Part shown: piece by piece, positions 45,806-57,323 of the stretch | Layout of the letters: each line of letters begins with the position of its first letter | Position numbering within the stretch: the stretch's first letter is position 1 | Assembly: GCF_020595055.1 (NCBI RefSeq) | Contig: NZ_JAJDOO010000011.1 | Span: 62,001 to 126,000, forward strand | DNA from: Desulfosporosinus shakirovi | GTDB lineage: Bacteria > Bacillota > Desulfitobacteriia > Desulfitobacteriales > Desulfitobacteriaceae | Direction of reading: 5' to 3' | DNA length: 64,000 nucleotides | The notes under the pieces: generated by a model | The model's input: only the letters and a program-made list of their open reading frames with translations | Database searches by the model: none | Told to the model about the DNA's origin: nothing | Translations under genes and position numbers: made by a program

Positions 45806-46054
45806 CTAGTTTTCTTGGTACTTCTTTCGAGTCGCCTCTCCTCCACGAATATGCCGTTCTGCTTTGTTTGTCTCAAGAATATGCTTTACTTCCATGGATA
45901 ACTTTTCATTTACTAATGGCAGGCGTTCCGTAACATCTTTATGAACTGTTGACTTAGAAACACCAAAGACATCAGCCGTTTGTCGAACGGTAGCACTCGA
46001 TTCTAATATGTAAGTTCCAATATCGAGCACCCGTTTACGTATATATTCTTGCAC
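45806..46054 (-). CDS. spoIIID: Sporulation transcription factor SpoIIID
   Basis: SpoIIID is a mother-cell DNA-binding regulator that modifies sigma-E gene expression and later transcription. The 82-aa protein starts at GTG 46054 (GGAGGG 6 nt upstream), giving VQEYIRKRVLDIGTYILES, a helix-turn-helix (ATVRQTADVFGVSKSTVHKDV), then a basic tail. A sigma-E-like -10 sequence (CATATAAA at 46088-46095) lies upstream, though its -35 overlaps the T-run of a terminator. The next gene downstream is mbl, as in Bacillus. Confidence 0.96.
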   Translation of the reverse strand: MQEYIRKRVLDIGTYILESSATVRQTADVFGVSKSTVHKDVTERLPLVNEKLSMEVKHILETNKAERHIRGGEATRKKYQEN

Positions 46055-46104
46055 GCAGAGCCCTCCTTCGTCCACAAGTGTAGTACATTTATATGCATCC
46101 CCAA

Positions 46105-46132
46105 CAAAAAAAGACATCCATAAAAGGATGTC
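46105..46132 (-). terminator. Terminator just upstream of spoIIID
   Basis: GACATCC (46113-46119) pairs with GGATGTC (46126-46132), followed on the minus strand by seven T residues. It looks like the old terminator of the decayed peptidase copy; it now sits 50 bp ahead of spoIIID. Confidence 0.75.
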
Positions 46133-46144
46133 CTCACTTGGTAA

Positions 46145-46295
46145 ATACTGAGATGTTTATTATTGCTCCCTGATCTTTGTACTTTATCTCCCTGCCATAC
46201 TTCTAAGTGAAGCTGATTTATCGCTTTTCGCGTCCAATCATCGTTCCTTCTGGTTCGTAATCCTTGCCCGCGTGAAAGAGGTATTGATAACCTTA
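46145..46295 (-). pseudogene. Remnant of a second spoIIQ-like M23 peptidase
   Basis: Two minus-strand fragments in different frames match the intact gene at 46544-47251. GYQYLFHAGKDYEPEGTMIG (stop-flanked, near 46224-46292) aligns with NYVYHAGLDYALSEGTMIR. QLHLEVWQGDKVQR (near 46162-46205) aligns with QLHYEVWHNDQVQR. The middle of the catalytic domain (about 45 residues) is missing and a frame change separates the fragments. The neighbouring terminator is at the right place to have closed it. A tandem duplication followed by decay is the simplest explanation. Confidence 0.7.
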
Positions 46296-46422
46296 GAACT
46301 CAGATTGACTTATTTACTTTATGAATAAATATTGATATTGCTACTTCAGTAGGAATATTAAGAAAACGTTCGTAACTTAGAGTAAGCGGTTGGCACTAAC
46401 AATATACTTAGCCTTTATATCA

Positions 46423-46462
46423 TTAGGCACAAAGCTAGTAGTTAAAGTCGCTTTGTGCCTAA
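46423..46462. terminator. Hairpin next to the spoIIQ-like stop codon with T-run on the plus strand
   Basis: TTAGGCACAAAGC (46423-46435) and GCTTTGTGCCTAA (46450-46462) pair over 13 bp; TTTTTTAT follows on the plus strand only. Leftward use (for spoIIQ) lacks a T-run, so the orientation is puzzling. Confidence 0.5.
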
Positions 46463-46543
46463 TTTTTTATTCAAACTGTCCTGCTTCTAAAGGTGCACTA
46501 GTTTTTTGGGTATAAAATGTTTCTAAAAATGCTGATTATTTGA

Positions 46544-47251
46544 TTAGGGCACAAGCCTCTGGACCTGGTCGTTGTGCCATACTTCATAATGAAGCTGTGG
46601 TTGATCACTTTCCCCTTCCGATCCAGGAAATAATCCTACCTGACCTAGCGCTCCTTGAGTTTCTATAAACTCCCCTTTTTGAACTCTAAGGTTATCCAGT
46701 CCTCCATAAGTGACTTGCCAGCCTTCTCCGCAGTCCAGAGTCACTTTCTGTCCCTGGATAGGATCTGGTCCTGCTTGAATAACCTTTCCTCCGTGTGTAG
46801 CTCTAATCATTGTTCCTTCTGACAGAGCATAATCTAAGCCAGCATGATAGACATAGTTTCCGAATGCCTCAGAATAGTAATTACCCACGTTTCGTATAGG
46901 CTTCCCATTGACCGGGCTTGGAAAATCCTTTATCCCAATTGAGTTATCGACTGAATTCTTTTCTCCGAGGACAAGCTTTATATTTTCCTGCAATTCCCGA
47001 TCTTGATTAGCACTGTTCGTCGTCATCTGTTCTGATTCGGTTACTGATACTCCGTTCGCTCCACTATTTTCTGTTTTTATAGCCAGAGAAGCCGATACCG
47101 CATGAGCTGGCTCGTTAGTTAACTTCTGTGGTTTTTCTAAGGAAATGTCAGCCCCAGAACTTAGATACCCAATATAAAGGATCAGACCTGCTAATATGAA
47201 GGCAAACCCCCAGACCAAAACCCATTCTTTTGCTATATGCCAACGTTTCAT
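46544..47251 (-). CDS. spoIIQ: SpoIIQ-like M23 (LytM) domain protein
   Basis: In sporulation the forespore protein SpoIIQ binds mother-cell SpoIIIAH across the septum and helps engulfment. The 235-aa protein starts at ATG 47251 (AGAGGTGA 5 nt upstream), followed by a membrane anchor (WVLVWGFAFILAGLILYIGY), a linker and a LytM domain. The domain keeps YHAGLDY (metal His/Asp) but the HxH motif reads QLHYE, with the first His replaced by Gln. Such degenerate sites are known from some SpoIIQ proteins, so it may be a structural partner rather than a hydrolase. A sigma-F-like promoter lies at 47270-47299. It sits between spoIID and spoIIID, as in Bacillus. Confidence 0.88.
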   Translation of the reverse strand: MKRWHIAKEWVLVWGFAFILAGLILYIGYLSSGADISLEKPQKLTNEPAHAVSASLAIKTENSGANGVSVTESEQMTTNSANQDRELQENIKLVLGEKNSVDNSIGIKDFPSPVNGKPIRNVGNYYSEAFGNYVYHAGLDYALSEGTMIRATHGGKVIQAGPDPIQGQKVTLDCGEGWQVTYGGLDNLRVQKGEFIETQGALGQVGLFPGSEGESDQPQLHYEVWHNDQVQRLVP

Positions 47252-47269
47252 TCGACTCACCTCTAGATC

Positions 47270-47299
47270 TATTTTTGCCGAATGTTTCTGCTTTTAGAC
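47270..47299 (-). promoter_or_regulatory. Sigma-F-like promoter of the spoIIQ-like gene
   Basis: Minus-strand GTCTA (-35, consensus GYATA) and GGCAAAAATA (-10, consensus GGnnAnAMTW) separated by 15 bp, about 20 bp upstream of the start at 47251. Consistent with forespore-specific transcription of spoIIQ. Confidence 0.5.
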
Positions 47300-47323
47300 A
47301 GATGAAGCTCACCCTTCAATGCT

Positions 47324-48262
47324 CTAAATGTTACCTAATGTATTAAGTTTTGTTCCAGGATAATAGTATGCTAAAATTTCTTCCGCTTTGATACTCTTTT
47401 TGGCCAAATCATTGGCTCCCCATTGTGACATTCCTACGGCATGCCCGTTTCCATACGTAGTTATCGTAAGGCGTTCCGGTTGAACGGCATATTCAATATC
47501 CGTCGAGGATAGTCCTAAAACAGTACGGATTTGAGTCGCTGGATACACCCTTCCTAATACTCGAACAGTCTTGGCTCTCCCGACCGATGTTTTGCTTAAC
47601 ACTTGAAAATCTGCTGCAGTCAAAGAATGCGGTGACTCTTTAAGTCCCAACTTCTTATAGAGATCCTGGGTGGTATATACATTTCTCTTAACATAGCGTT
47701 GTAAATTTTCCTCACCTGAATTCACATTTTGTAAATAGGGTCGTGAAGAGCTCCATACCTCTTCTGATCGCTCTGTGGGCTTTCTTCCGCTGCTGCTGTG
47801 GTATAAAGCTTCGATATATTCTCCATTGAACACTAGGACCATTCCTCGAGTTCCGAGCACGGCTTTTTGTATCTTAGTCCGATACCGCCAGTAATTAAGC
47901 AATCCCCAATTTTTTCTCATTTGAGTATCCGACAGCCATGCTTGTGACAACACCGTGGTGTCCACATCATATCCCACATCTGGCAGGCTGCTTTGCCCTA
48001 TGCGTTTTGCTGCATAGGTCCGGGATGCAACAGCCTGAGCTTTTAATGCCTCGAGTTCAAATTCAGCAGGCATTTCTGCTGAAACTACCCCTACTAAATA
48101 TTCTTCAAGAGGTAGTTTCACAACTTCTTTATTAGGCATCAAGACTCTTATTTGCACATCTTCCGGAGTGACCTTCTCCTTCTGCCAGCTCAAGACACTC
48201 CAGGGAATTACGAAGACAATGCAGAGTGATAATGCAATGAGCCATATCCAATCTTTTTTCAT
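47324..48262 (-). CDS. spoIID: Stage II sporulation protein D (lytic transglycosylase)
   Basis: SpoIID cleaves peptidoglycan glycan strands during engulfment. The 312-aa protein begins at ATG 48262 (AGGAGG 5 nt upstream), with a membrane segment (WIWLIALSLCIVFVIPW), then PLEEYLVGVVSAEMPAEFELEALKAQAVASRTYA, the family's central motif with the catalytic glutamate, and the C-terminal GHAVGMSQWGAN. It follows murA by a 352-bp gap and precedes spoIIQ by 72 bp. A sigma-E-like promoter lies at 48295-48321. Confidence 0.97.
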   Translation of the reverse strand: MKKDWIWLIALSLCIVFVIPWSVLSWQKEKVTPEDVQIRVLMPNKEVVKLPLEEYLVGVVSAEMPAEFELEALKAQAVASRTYAAKRIGQSSLPDVGYDVDTTVLSQAWLSDTQMRKNWGLLNYWRYRTKIQKAVLGTRGMVLVFNGEYIEALYHSSSGRKPTERSEEVWSSSRPYLQNVNSGEENLQRYVKRNVYTTQDLYKKLGLKESPHSLTAADFQVLSKTSVGRAKTVRVLGRVYPATQIRTVLGLSSTDIEYAVQPERLTITTYGNGHAVGMSQWGANDLAKKSIKAEEILAYYYPGTKLNTLGNI

Positions 48263-48294
48263 TGAACCCTCCTGCAGTACAAGCATTTTGCTTA

Positions 48295-48321
48295 AATCTA
48301 TGCCGAAGGAATACAGAATAT
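48295..48321 (-). promoter_or_regulatory. Sigma-E-like promoter of spoIID
   Basis: Minus-strand ATATTC (48316-48321) and CATAGATT (48295-48302) separated by 13 bp; sigma-E consensus is ATAHTT and CATACAAT. It sits about 35 bp upstream of the start codon and agrees with mother-cell expression of spoIID. Confidence 0.45.
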
Positions 48322-48368
48322 GGCAGACATTAAATAAAGAATAACTCTTCTTTGCTGTGATGGGGAGG

Positions 48369-48413
48369 AGGGACCGCCAGCCATGACTCGAACAAGGATG
48401 GCGGGAAGGGACC
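48369..48413. repeat. Dispersed intergenic hairpin repeat, copy D
   Basis: Core GCCATGACTCGAACAAGGATGGC (a CCATGACTCGAACA word as in copy A, closed by GCCAT/ATGGC). The right arm GGATGGCGGGAAGGGACC matches the right arm of copy B. The left arm is shorter and imperfect. Confidence 0.6.
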
Positions 48414-48457
48414 TTTCGGAAACTACATATGATAAGTTATACTTTCTGACTAGTAAA

Positions 48458-48494
48458 AAAGAACAAGAGTAGAATAATCTACTTCTTGTTCTTT
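48458..48494 (-). terminator. Terminator of murA
   Basis: AAAGAACAAG (48458-48467) pairs with CTTGTTCTTT (48485-48494) with an inner AGTAGA/TCTACT stem; TTTTTT continues on the minus strand. It lies 120 bp past the murA stop. Confidence 0.85.
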
Positions 48495-48614
48495 ATGCAG
48501 GGAAAGCACATTGTACCCTGACGTCAGATACGCCAATAACGAATATTTTAACGCTACAAAAATGAGTGTCACCGAGTGCGTATGACCTATAATGAACACT
48601 TATCAAGTAAGATG

Positions 48615-49877
48615 CTAGGAAACTGGCTCTTCCTCGCGGATAATATTGGCACCTAATCGAGATAGTTTTTCCTCTACCATTTCGTACCCTCGATCAATGT
48701 GATGAATCCCCCTAATACTTGTTGTCCCCTCAGATGTCAGTGCTGCTAAGATCAAGGCAGCTCCAGCCCGCAAATCTGTTGCTGTCACAGGCGCAGCATT
48801 TAAGCGATTTATTCCCTGAATAACTGCACTTCGACCTTCAATCTTGATATCCGCTCCCATACGTTTTAGCTCATCGACATGCATAAAACGATTTTCAAAG
48901 ACGGTTTCTGTAATCAATCCCGTTCCCTTTGCCCGAGTTAAAAATGCCATAAATGGAGCTTGTAAATCCGTCGGAAAACCCGGGTGGACCTGAGTTTTAA
49001 TATCAACGGCATTATAAACGCCGTCTCCATTTATTCTAATCCCATCGTCTTCCTCCTTCATGTGAATTCCCGCTTCTTCCATCTTTGCTATCAATGGCTT
49101 TAAATGGTCTGCAATTACATTCTGAACTAAAACGTCTCCCCCAGTTGCTGCAGCTAAAAGCAAATAGCTTCCTGCCTCAATGCGGTCAGGAATCACAGTA
49201 TGAGTTGTACCACGAAATTCCGGAACCCCTTCAATATAGATAATGCTAGTACCTGCACCACGAACTTTGCCACCCATCTCATTCAAAAAGGTTGCCAGAT
49301 CTACAATTTCCGGCTCTTGGGCAGCATTTTCTATAAGAGTTGTGCCTTGGGCCATCGATGCAGCCATCATTATATTCTCTGTGGCACCTACGCTTGGGTA
49401 ATCTAAGTAAATTCGGGCTCCCTTTAAACCCTTTGTCGAAACATCTAAGAACCCATGATCCATTCTGACTTCTGCACCCAAAGCTTCCAAGCCCTTTAGA
49501 TGCCAGTTAATTGGACGTGATCCAATAGCACACCCTCCGGGGTGAGAAATTCTCACGTGCCCTTTTCGTGCTAACAATGGTCCCATAGTAACTATAGACG
49601 CCCTCATCTGAGAAACTAGGTCGTATGGAGCTTCAATACAATCTATCTCACGGGCATGGATACTCAGTGTTGAGCCGTTACGCTCCACTGTCGCTCCCAA
49701 CGCAGAAATTACCCGATTCATTACATTTACATCTAATAAGTCCGGAGCGTCATCCAGCCGTATCGGTTCTTTACATAGCAAACTTGCTGCAATAATCGGA
49801 AGAACAGCATTTTTTGCACCGCTTACTGTAATCGTCCCTTCAAGTGGTTTACCTCCTGTAACTGTAAGCTTACTCAA
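48615..49877 (-). CDS. murA: UDP-N-acetylglucosamine 1-carboxyvinyltransferase
   Basis: MurA transfers enolpyruvate from PEP to UDP-GlcNAc, the first committed step of peptidoglycan synthesis; it is the fosfomycin target. The 420-aa protein has the catalytic Cys116 in HPGGCAIGSRPIN, the loop that closes on PEP. Further motifs are SGAKNAVLPIIAA, PSVGATENIMMAA and HPGFPTDLQAPFMA. It sits between the ywmB-like gene and spoIID, as in Bacillus. ATG 49877 has a GGGGGG ribosome site. Confidence 0.98.
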   Translation of the reverse strand: MSKLTVTGGKPLEGTITVSGAKNAVLPIIAASLLCKEPIRLDDAPDLLDVNVMNRVISALGATVERNGSTLSIHAREIDCIEAPYDLVSQMRASIVTMGPLLARKGHVRISHPGGCAIGSRPINWHLKGLEALGAEVRMDHGFLDVSTKGLKGARIYLDYPSVGATENIMMAASMAQGTTLIENAAQEPEIVDLATFLNEMGGKVRGAGTSIIYIEGVPEFRGTTHTVIPDRIEAGSYLLLAAATGGDVLVQNVIADHLKPLIAKMEEAGIHMKEEDDGIRINGDGVYNAVDIKTQVHPGFPTDLQAPFMAFLTRAKGTGLITETVFENRFMHVDELKRMGADIKIEGRSAVIQGINRLNAAPVTATDLRAGAALILAALTSEGTTSIRGIHHIDRGYEMVEEKLSRLGANIIREEEPVS

Positions 49878-50014
49878 ATTCTGAAGACACCCCCCTATTC
49901 AAGGATTATGTTAGTTATGGCCTGGTGCCAGATAAGTTTTATTTCGACCTGTTTATATTCTCTTTGACCTATCAAATTTCCTGCATAATTTCGACTTTTT
50001 TCTTGTTTTTTAAG

Positions 50015-50680
50015 CTAAAATTCCTTGAGCAAGGCGGGGATGGCAAGAACAGATTGCCCTTCATTCCCTTTTCCGCGACTTAATAGTTGTATATTGATTT
50101 GATCTTGACCCGCGATAACACTCGTCTCAATATTTTTTTGATAAGCTGCGGTAGAAATCATATTATCTATGAGGACCCACTGAGCAGGGTCCGCATTCGT
50201 CCGGCTTAGATAGGCGGAGATATCTACAGCTTGATTGATGCGCTCATCCAGATAAATTTCTCCGCCAGCCTTTTCAATTTGCGGGACCATAGTAGTATAC
50301 CATGCATAAAGACTATTTTCCTCGCTTTTATTCAGTATTTGCTGTCCTGTCAGTGTTGCTGATACTTCATTTTCCATCTGCAATTCCTTATAAGTCCATA
50401 TCCATTCAGGTGTAGGTTTACTCTTTTTGATTGCGACAGGTATATCTCTATCTTCAAACCACAAAATGACGCTGACTTCTGCGTCTTTCGCCTGTGTTAT
50501 CCCAGAATTTAGAAGCAAGGGTGCCTCTGACTTTGCTGTCTGTCCGACATCATTATTATGTATCATTACTCTTAGGGTCTGGCCTCCAAAGCAAATCATT
50601 AATATCCAAGCTAATATAACTATTGCTAATTTAATATGATTGAACTGACAGGCATTTTTGGATTCGTAACTCATGAACAT
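50015..50680 (-). CDS. YwmB-like membrane-anchored protein
   Basis: A 221-aa protein with a single N-terminal membrane helix (IKLAIVILAWILMICFGGQ) and a soluble domain resembling the YwmB/DUF1779 family (VSATLTGQQILNKSEENSLY; NISTAAYQK-like regions). The family structure is TATA-box-binding-like, function unknown. It is between atpC and murA, the same place as ywmB in Bacillus. ATG 50680 follows AAAGGAGG by 7 nt; the longer frame to 50728 is not needed. Assignment rests on position and moderate sequence resemblance. Confidence 0.75.
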   Translation of the reverse strand: MFMSYESKNACQFNHIKLAIVILAWILMICFGGQTLRVMIHNNDVGQTAKSEAPLLLNSGITQAKDAEVSVILWFEDRDIPVAIKKSKPTPEWIWTYKELQMENEVSATLTGQQILNKSEENSLYAWYTTMVPQIEKAGGEIYLDERINQAVDISAYLSRTNADPAQWVLIDNMISTAAYQKNIETSVIAGQDQINIQLLSRGKGNEGQSVLAIPALLKEF

Positions 50681-50797
50681 ATTATACCCTCCTTTCTCAT
50701 TTTCTGATATCAATCTTAGTTTTACCAAATAGCGAGAAAGCTAACATACCTGCACTAGATATTACACAAATATTTTTTAATTCAACGTGCACAATAG

Positions 50798-50825
50798 AAA
50801 AAAGCCCCCAGTAATGAGGGCTTTC
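50798..50825 (-). terminator. Terminator of the ATP synthase operon
   Basis: AAAGCCC (50801-50807) pairs with GGGCTTT (50818-50824) and the minus strand continues with TTTTTT. It lies 32 bp past the atpC stop. Confidence 0.9.
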
Positions 50826-50857
50826 ATCATTTTAAAAATTCAATTAGCTATATGGGT

Positions 50858-51265
50858 TTATTTTTTGTCTCCAGCAGCGTTAAGTCGAGCCGCAGCTCTT
50901 CGCAACGCATACTCAGCACGTTGTAAATCGATTTCGTTGGTACGAGACCCTAATCGTTTCAAAGCTCGTTCTTTTGCTTCTGCTGCTCGTTTCACATCAA
51001 TCTGCTCAGCAAGCTCAGCACTGTCTGCGAGGACGACTGCCGCATTATCAACAACTTCGACAAAACCACCTGCGATTGCAGCTTGATTAGTTTTTCCGTT
51101 AAGGGTGTACCTTATAACTCCTACATCCAGTCCTGCAATTAAGGGCGCATGATTCGGTAGTATTCCTAGCTCACCTAATCCTCCAGGAAGAACAACAAAC
51201 TCAACATTTTCTTTCAGTACGTTCCCTTCCGGAGAGACAATGCGTAGAGAGAATGTTGCTGCCAT
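50858..51265 (-). CDS. atpC: ATP synthase epsilon subunit
   Basis: The epsilon subunit links the rotor to F1 and regulates ATP hydrolysis. The 135-aa protein has the N-terminal beta-sandwich (FSLRIVSPEGNVLKENVEFV; GELGILPNHAPLIAGLDVG) and the C-terminal helix pair (ELAEQIDVKRAAEAKERALKR). It is the last gene of the operon with a 3-bp gap to atpD. ATG 51265 is the operon-consistent start. Confidence 0.98.
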   Translation of the reverse strand: MAATFSLRIVSPEGNVLKENVEFVVLPGGLGELGILPNHAPLIAGLDVGVIRYTLNGKTNQAAIAGGFVEVVDNAAVVLADSAELAEQIDVKRAAEAKERALKRLGSRTNEIDLQRAEYALRRAAARLNAAGDKK

Positions 51266-51268
51266 GGC

Positions 51269-52702
<1,434 letters not shown>

Positions 52703-53557
52703 TTATTCTAAGGCAGCTGCCCCCGAGACGATTTCGGATATTTCCGTGGTTATAGCCGCCTGTCGGGCTCTGTTCATCGCCAGCGACAACCGACCAATCA
52801 TATCCTTGGCATTATCCGTTGCCGAACTCATTGCCGTCATCCGAGCCCCTTGCTCACTCGCTTTTCCTTCAAGGATCGTCCGAAATATCTGTGTTTCCAC
52901 ATACTTGGGCAACAGAGTGGTAAGGATTGCCTCGGGCGAGGGTTCAAATATATACTGCTTGCCTTGTTTTCCTTCCGGTTGTTTGATCGGAAGTAATTTG
53001 ACTTGCGTAGGTCTTTGGGTCATCGCTGTGACGAATTCGGTATATAAGAGATATACCTCATCCGCTTCCCCTTGCTCATAAAGGCGAATCACTTCCTGAG
53101 CAATCTGTTTCGCTTGATTATAACTCGGCTCATCCCCGAGTGCTACAAACTCAGCCAAAAACTCTATTTTGCCGCGTCGAAAGAAATCTCGACCTTTGCG
53201 GCCTACCGTCACCAGCTTAACCTCTTGCGGTGTTTCGGCAATCAAGCCCGCGGTCTTACGAATAAGGTTTGCATTGTACCCTCCGCAAAGACCACGATCT
53301 GATGTTATCAACACATAAACCACCTTTTGCACTGGCCGCTCTTTCAAGAGCGGATGAACAATATCCACAGGAGCCTGTGCTAAGCGTTCCAAGACTCCTT
53401 GCAATTGGCTGGCATAGGGGCGGGCAGCGTTAAGTTTTAGTTGGGCTTTTCTGAGTTTGGCCGCGGAAACCATTTTCATCGCCTTTGTAATCTGCTCCAT
53501 ATTGCGGACGCTGCGAATCCTCCGGCGAATATCTTGTGCTCCTGCCACCTCGTTCAC
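52703..53557 (-). CDS. atpG: ATP synthase F1 gamma subunit
   Basis: The central shaft of the rotary enzyme. The 284-aa protein has the N-terminal coiled helix (QDIRRRIRSVRNMEQITKAM) and the C-terminal coil (ARMTAMSSATDNAKDMIGRL; NRARQAAITTEISEIVSGAAAL). It lies 15 bp after atpA. All catalytic and torque-transmitting regions appear intact and length is normal. Confidence 0.99.
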   Translation of the reverse strand: MNEVAGAQDIRRRIRSVRNMEQITKAMKMVSAAKLRKAQLKLNAARPYASQLQGVLERLAQAPVDIVHPLLKERPVQKVVYVLITSDRGLCGGYNANLIRKTAGLIAETPQEVKLVTVGRKGRDFFRRGKIEFLAEFVALGDEPSYNQAKQIAQEVIRLYEQGEADEVYLLYTEFVTAMTQRPTQVKLLPIKQPEGKQGKQYIFEPSPEAILTTLLPKYVETQIFRTILEGKASEQGARMTAMSSATDNAKDMIGRLSLAMNRARQAAITTEISEIVSGAAALE

Positions 53558-53572
53558 CTACTCCTTTATAAT

Positions 53573-55648
<2,076 letters not shown>

Positions 55649-55652
<4 letters not shown>

Positions 55653-56146
55653 TGCATTTCCCCTACCTCTTGAATGAATTGATCTATTAATTTACCTTGA
55701 GTCGACATGTCAAGTTTTTGCCGAATGATTTTCTCTGCCACTAAAACTGACAGATCGGCTACCTGTGCTTTGACCTCAGTGATCGCCCGATCTCGTTCAC
55801 GTTCAATATCTACAAGGGCAGATTTTTTGATCTTCTCTGATTCTTCATGAGCAGCGGCTAAAATTTCAGACGCACGGACTTCACTTACCTTAGTAGCCTT
55901 AGCAATCACTTCTTGGGCTTCCTGGCGAGCTTTACGCATTTCCTCTTGGTATTCACGTTTTATTGTCTCCGCCTGTTGCCGTTCGTTTTCTGCTTGTGTA
56001 AGCATGGATTCAATATTAGTCCGCCGTTCTTCCATCATTTTCATTAGCGGTTTCCAAGCATATTTACTTAGTAAATAAACAAGCAACAGGAAAGATAAAA
56101 CAGTAGCCGGTACAGTATAGTCAAATTGAATAGGATTCCCACCCAA
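55649..56146 (-). CDS. atpF: ATP synthase F0 subunit b
   Basis: Subunit b is the peripheral stalk. The 165-aa protein has an N-terminal membrane helix (FDYTVPATVLSFLLLVYLLSKY) and a long charged coiled coil (EERRTNIESMLTQAENERQQA). Stop overlaps atpH. It is separated from atpE by 110 bp. Confidence 0.98.
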
Positions 56147-56256
56147 TGGTCTACCCCCCTCTCGAGTCTAATTGACGTCGGGATGATTTTTTTCAAGGGA
56201 GAACTCTCGTTCCCCCTTGAATTAAGATGGGCGTAACCTCTGCCCATCATGTGAGC

Positions 56257-56526
<270 letters not shown>

Positions 56527-56579
56527 TTATTCCCTCAGTGGTGTCGAGCATCACTGAAAACCAACAGAGAACGAAGTGC

Positions 56580-57323
56580 TTAGTGAGCTTCTGTGGTGAC
56601 AGCTTGGGATACGTATGCTGTCGTTAAAACCACAAACACGTAAGATTGAATGGCTCCGATGAAAATACTGAAAGCCAGCCAAATGGTTGTCGGTAAAATA
56701 CCGGGCAGTACCCAGATACCAGGCAACATCAAAATTACCCCTAGTAAAATTTCACCTGCGAAAATGTTTCCGAAAAGACGGAAGGCTAGTGTCATCGGTT
56801 TAGAGAGCAAATCAATGGCGTGAATGATCACAAACACTGGATACGGTTCAACAAAATGATGGAAATAATGAGCTCCTTTATGCTTGATACCTAATGCTAC
56901 AACTAAAATAATGGTTAATAATGCTAATGAAATTGTAGTGTTGATATCAGCCGTTGGAGACATCATGGATGGTCCATGGAAAATTTCGTTTAGTTTAGCA
57001 AATTCTACATGGTGAAATAAATTAAACGTGAAGTTTGGGATAAGGCCAAGCATATTGGAAAAGAAAACAAACATGAACAACGTTACCAAATAGCTTAGCA
57101 GTGGACGGCCCTTTTCATAGTCCATATTATCATTTATGATGCTGCGGACAAAATCTACGATCCACTCTAACACGTTTTGCATTTTACCAGGTTTCCCACT
57201 GGTTAAATTGCGTACTCCAAGTAAGACAAATACCATAACAGCGGCCATCGAAATCCAAGTCATGACTAATGTTTTACCATGAAATGTCATACTCCCCAAA
57301 TGCCAAAATACTGTTTCATGCAC
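56580..57323 (-). CDS. atpB: ATP synthase F0 subunit a
   Basis: Subunit a forms the ion half-channels against the c ring. The 247-aa protein has the conserved AFRLFGNIFAGEILLGVIL with the essential Arg, HAIDLLSKPMTL, and a final helix (FIGAIQSYVFVVLTTAYVSQAV). GTG 57323 was chosen because AGGGGTGA lies 8 nt upstream and the start overlaps the atpI stop (GTGCATGA). An ATG at 57347 gives a longer form. Confidence 0.95.
   Translation of the reverse strand: MHETVFWHLGSMTFHGKTLVMTWISMAAVMVFVLLGVRNLTSGKPGKMQNVLEWIVDFVRSIINDNMDYEKGRPLLSYLVTLFMFVFFSNMLGLIPNFTFNLFHHVEFAKLNEIFHGPSMMSPTADINTTISLALLTIILVVALGIKHKGAHYFHHFVEPYPVFVIIHAIDLLSKPMTLAFRLFGNIFAGEILLGVILMLPGIWVLPGILPTTIWLAFSIFIGAIQSYVFVVLTTAYVSQAVTTEAH

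Larger units (their letters stand above)
46055..46543. other. 489-bp spacer between spoIIID and spoIIQ-like gene
   Basis: Contains a broken M23 peptidase remnant (46145-46295), a terminator hairpin right after it (46105-46132), and a 13-bp hairpin (46423-46462) next to the spoIIQ-like stop. The spoIIID promoter must be between 46055 and about 46105. Confidence 0.7.
48263..48614. other. 352-bp spacer upstream of spoIID
   Basis: Holds the sigma-E-like promoter (48295-48321), repeat copy D (48369-48413), and the murA terminator (48458-48494). The remainder, 48495-48614, shows nothing I can name. Confidence 0.65.
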
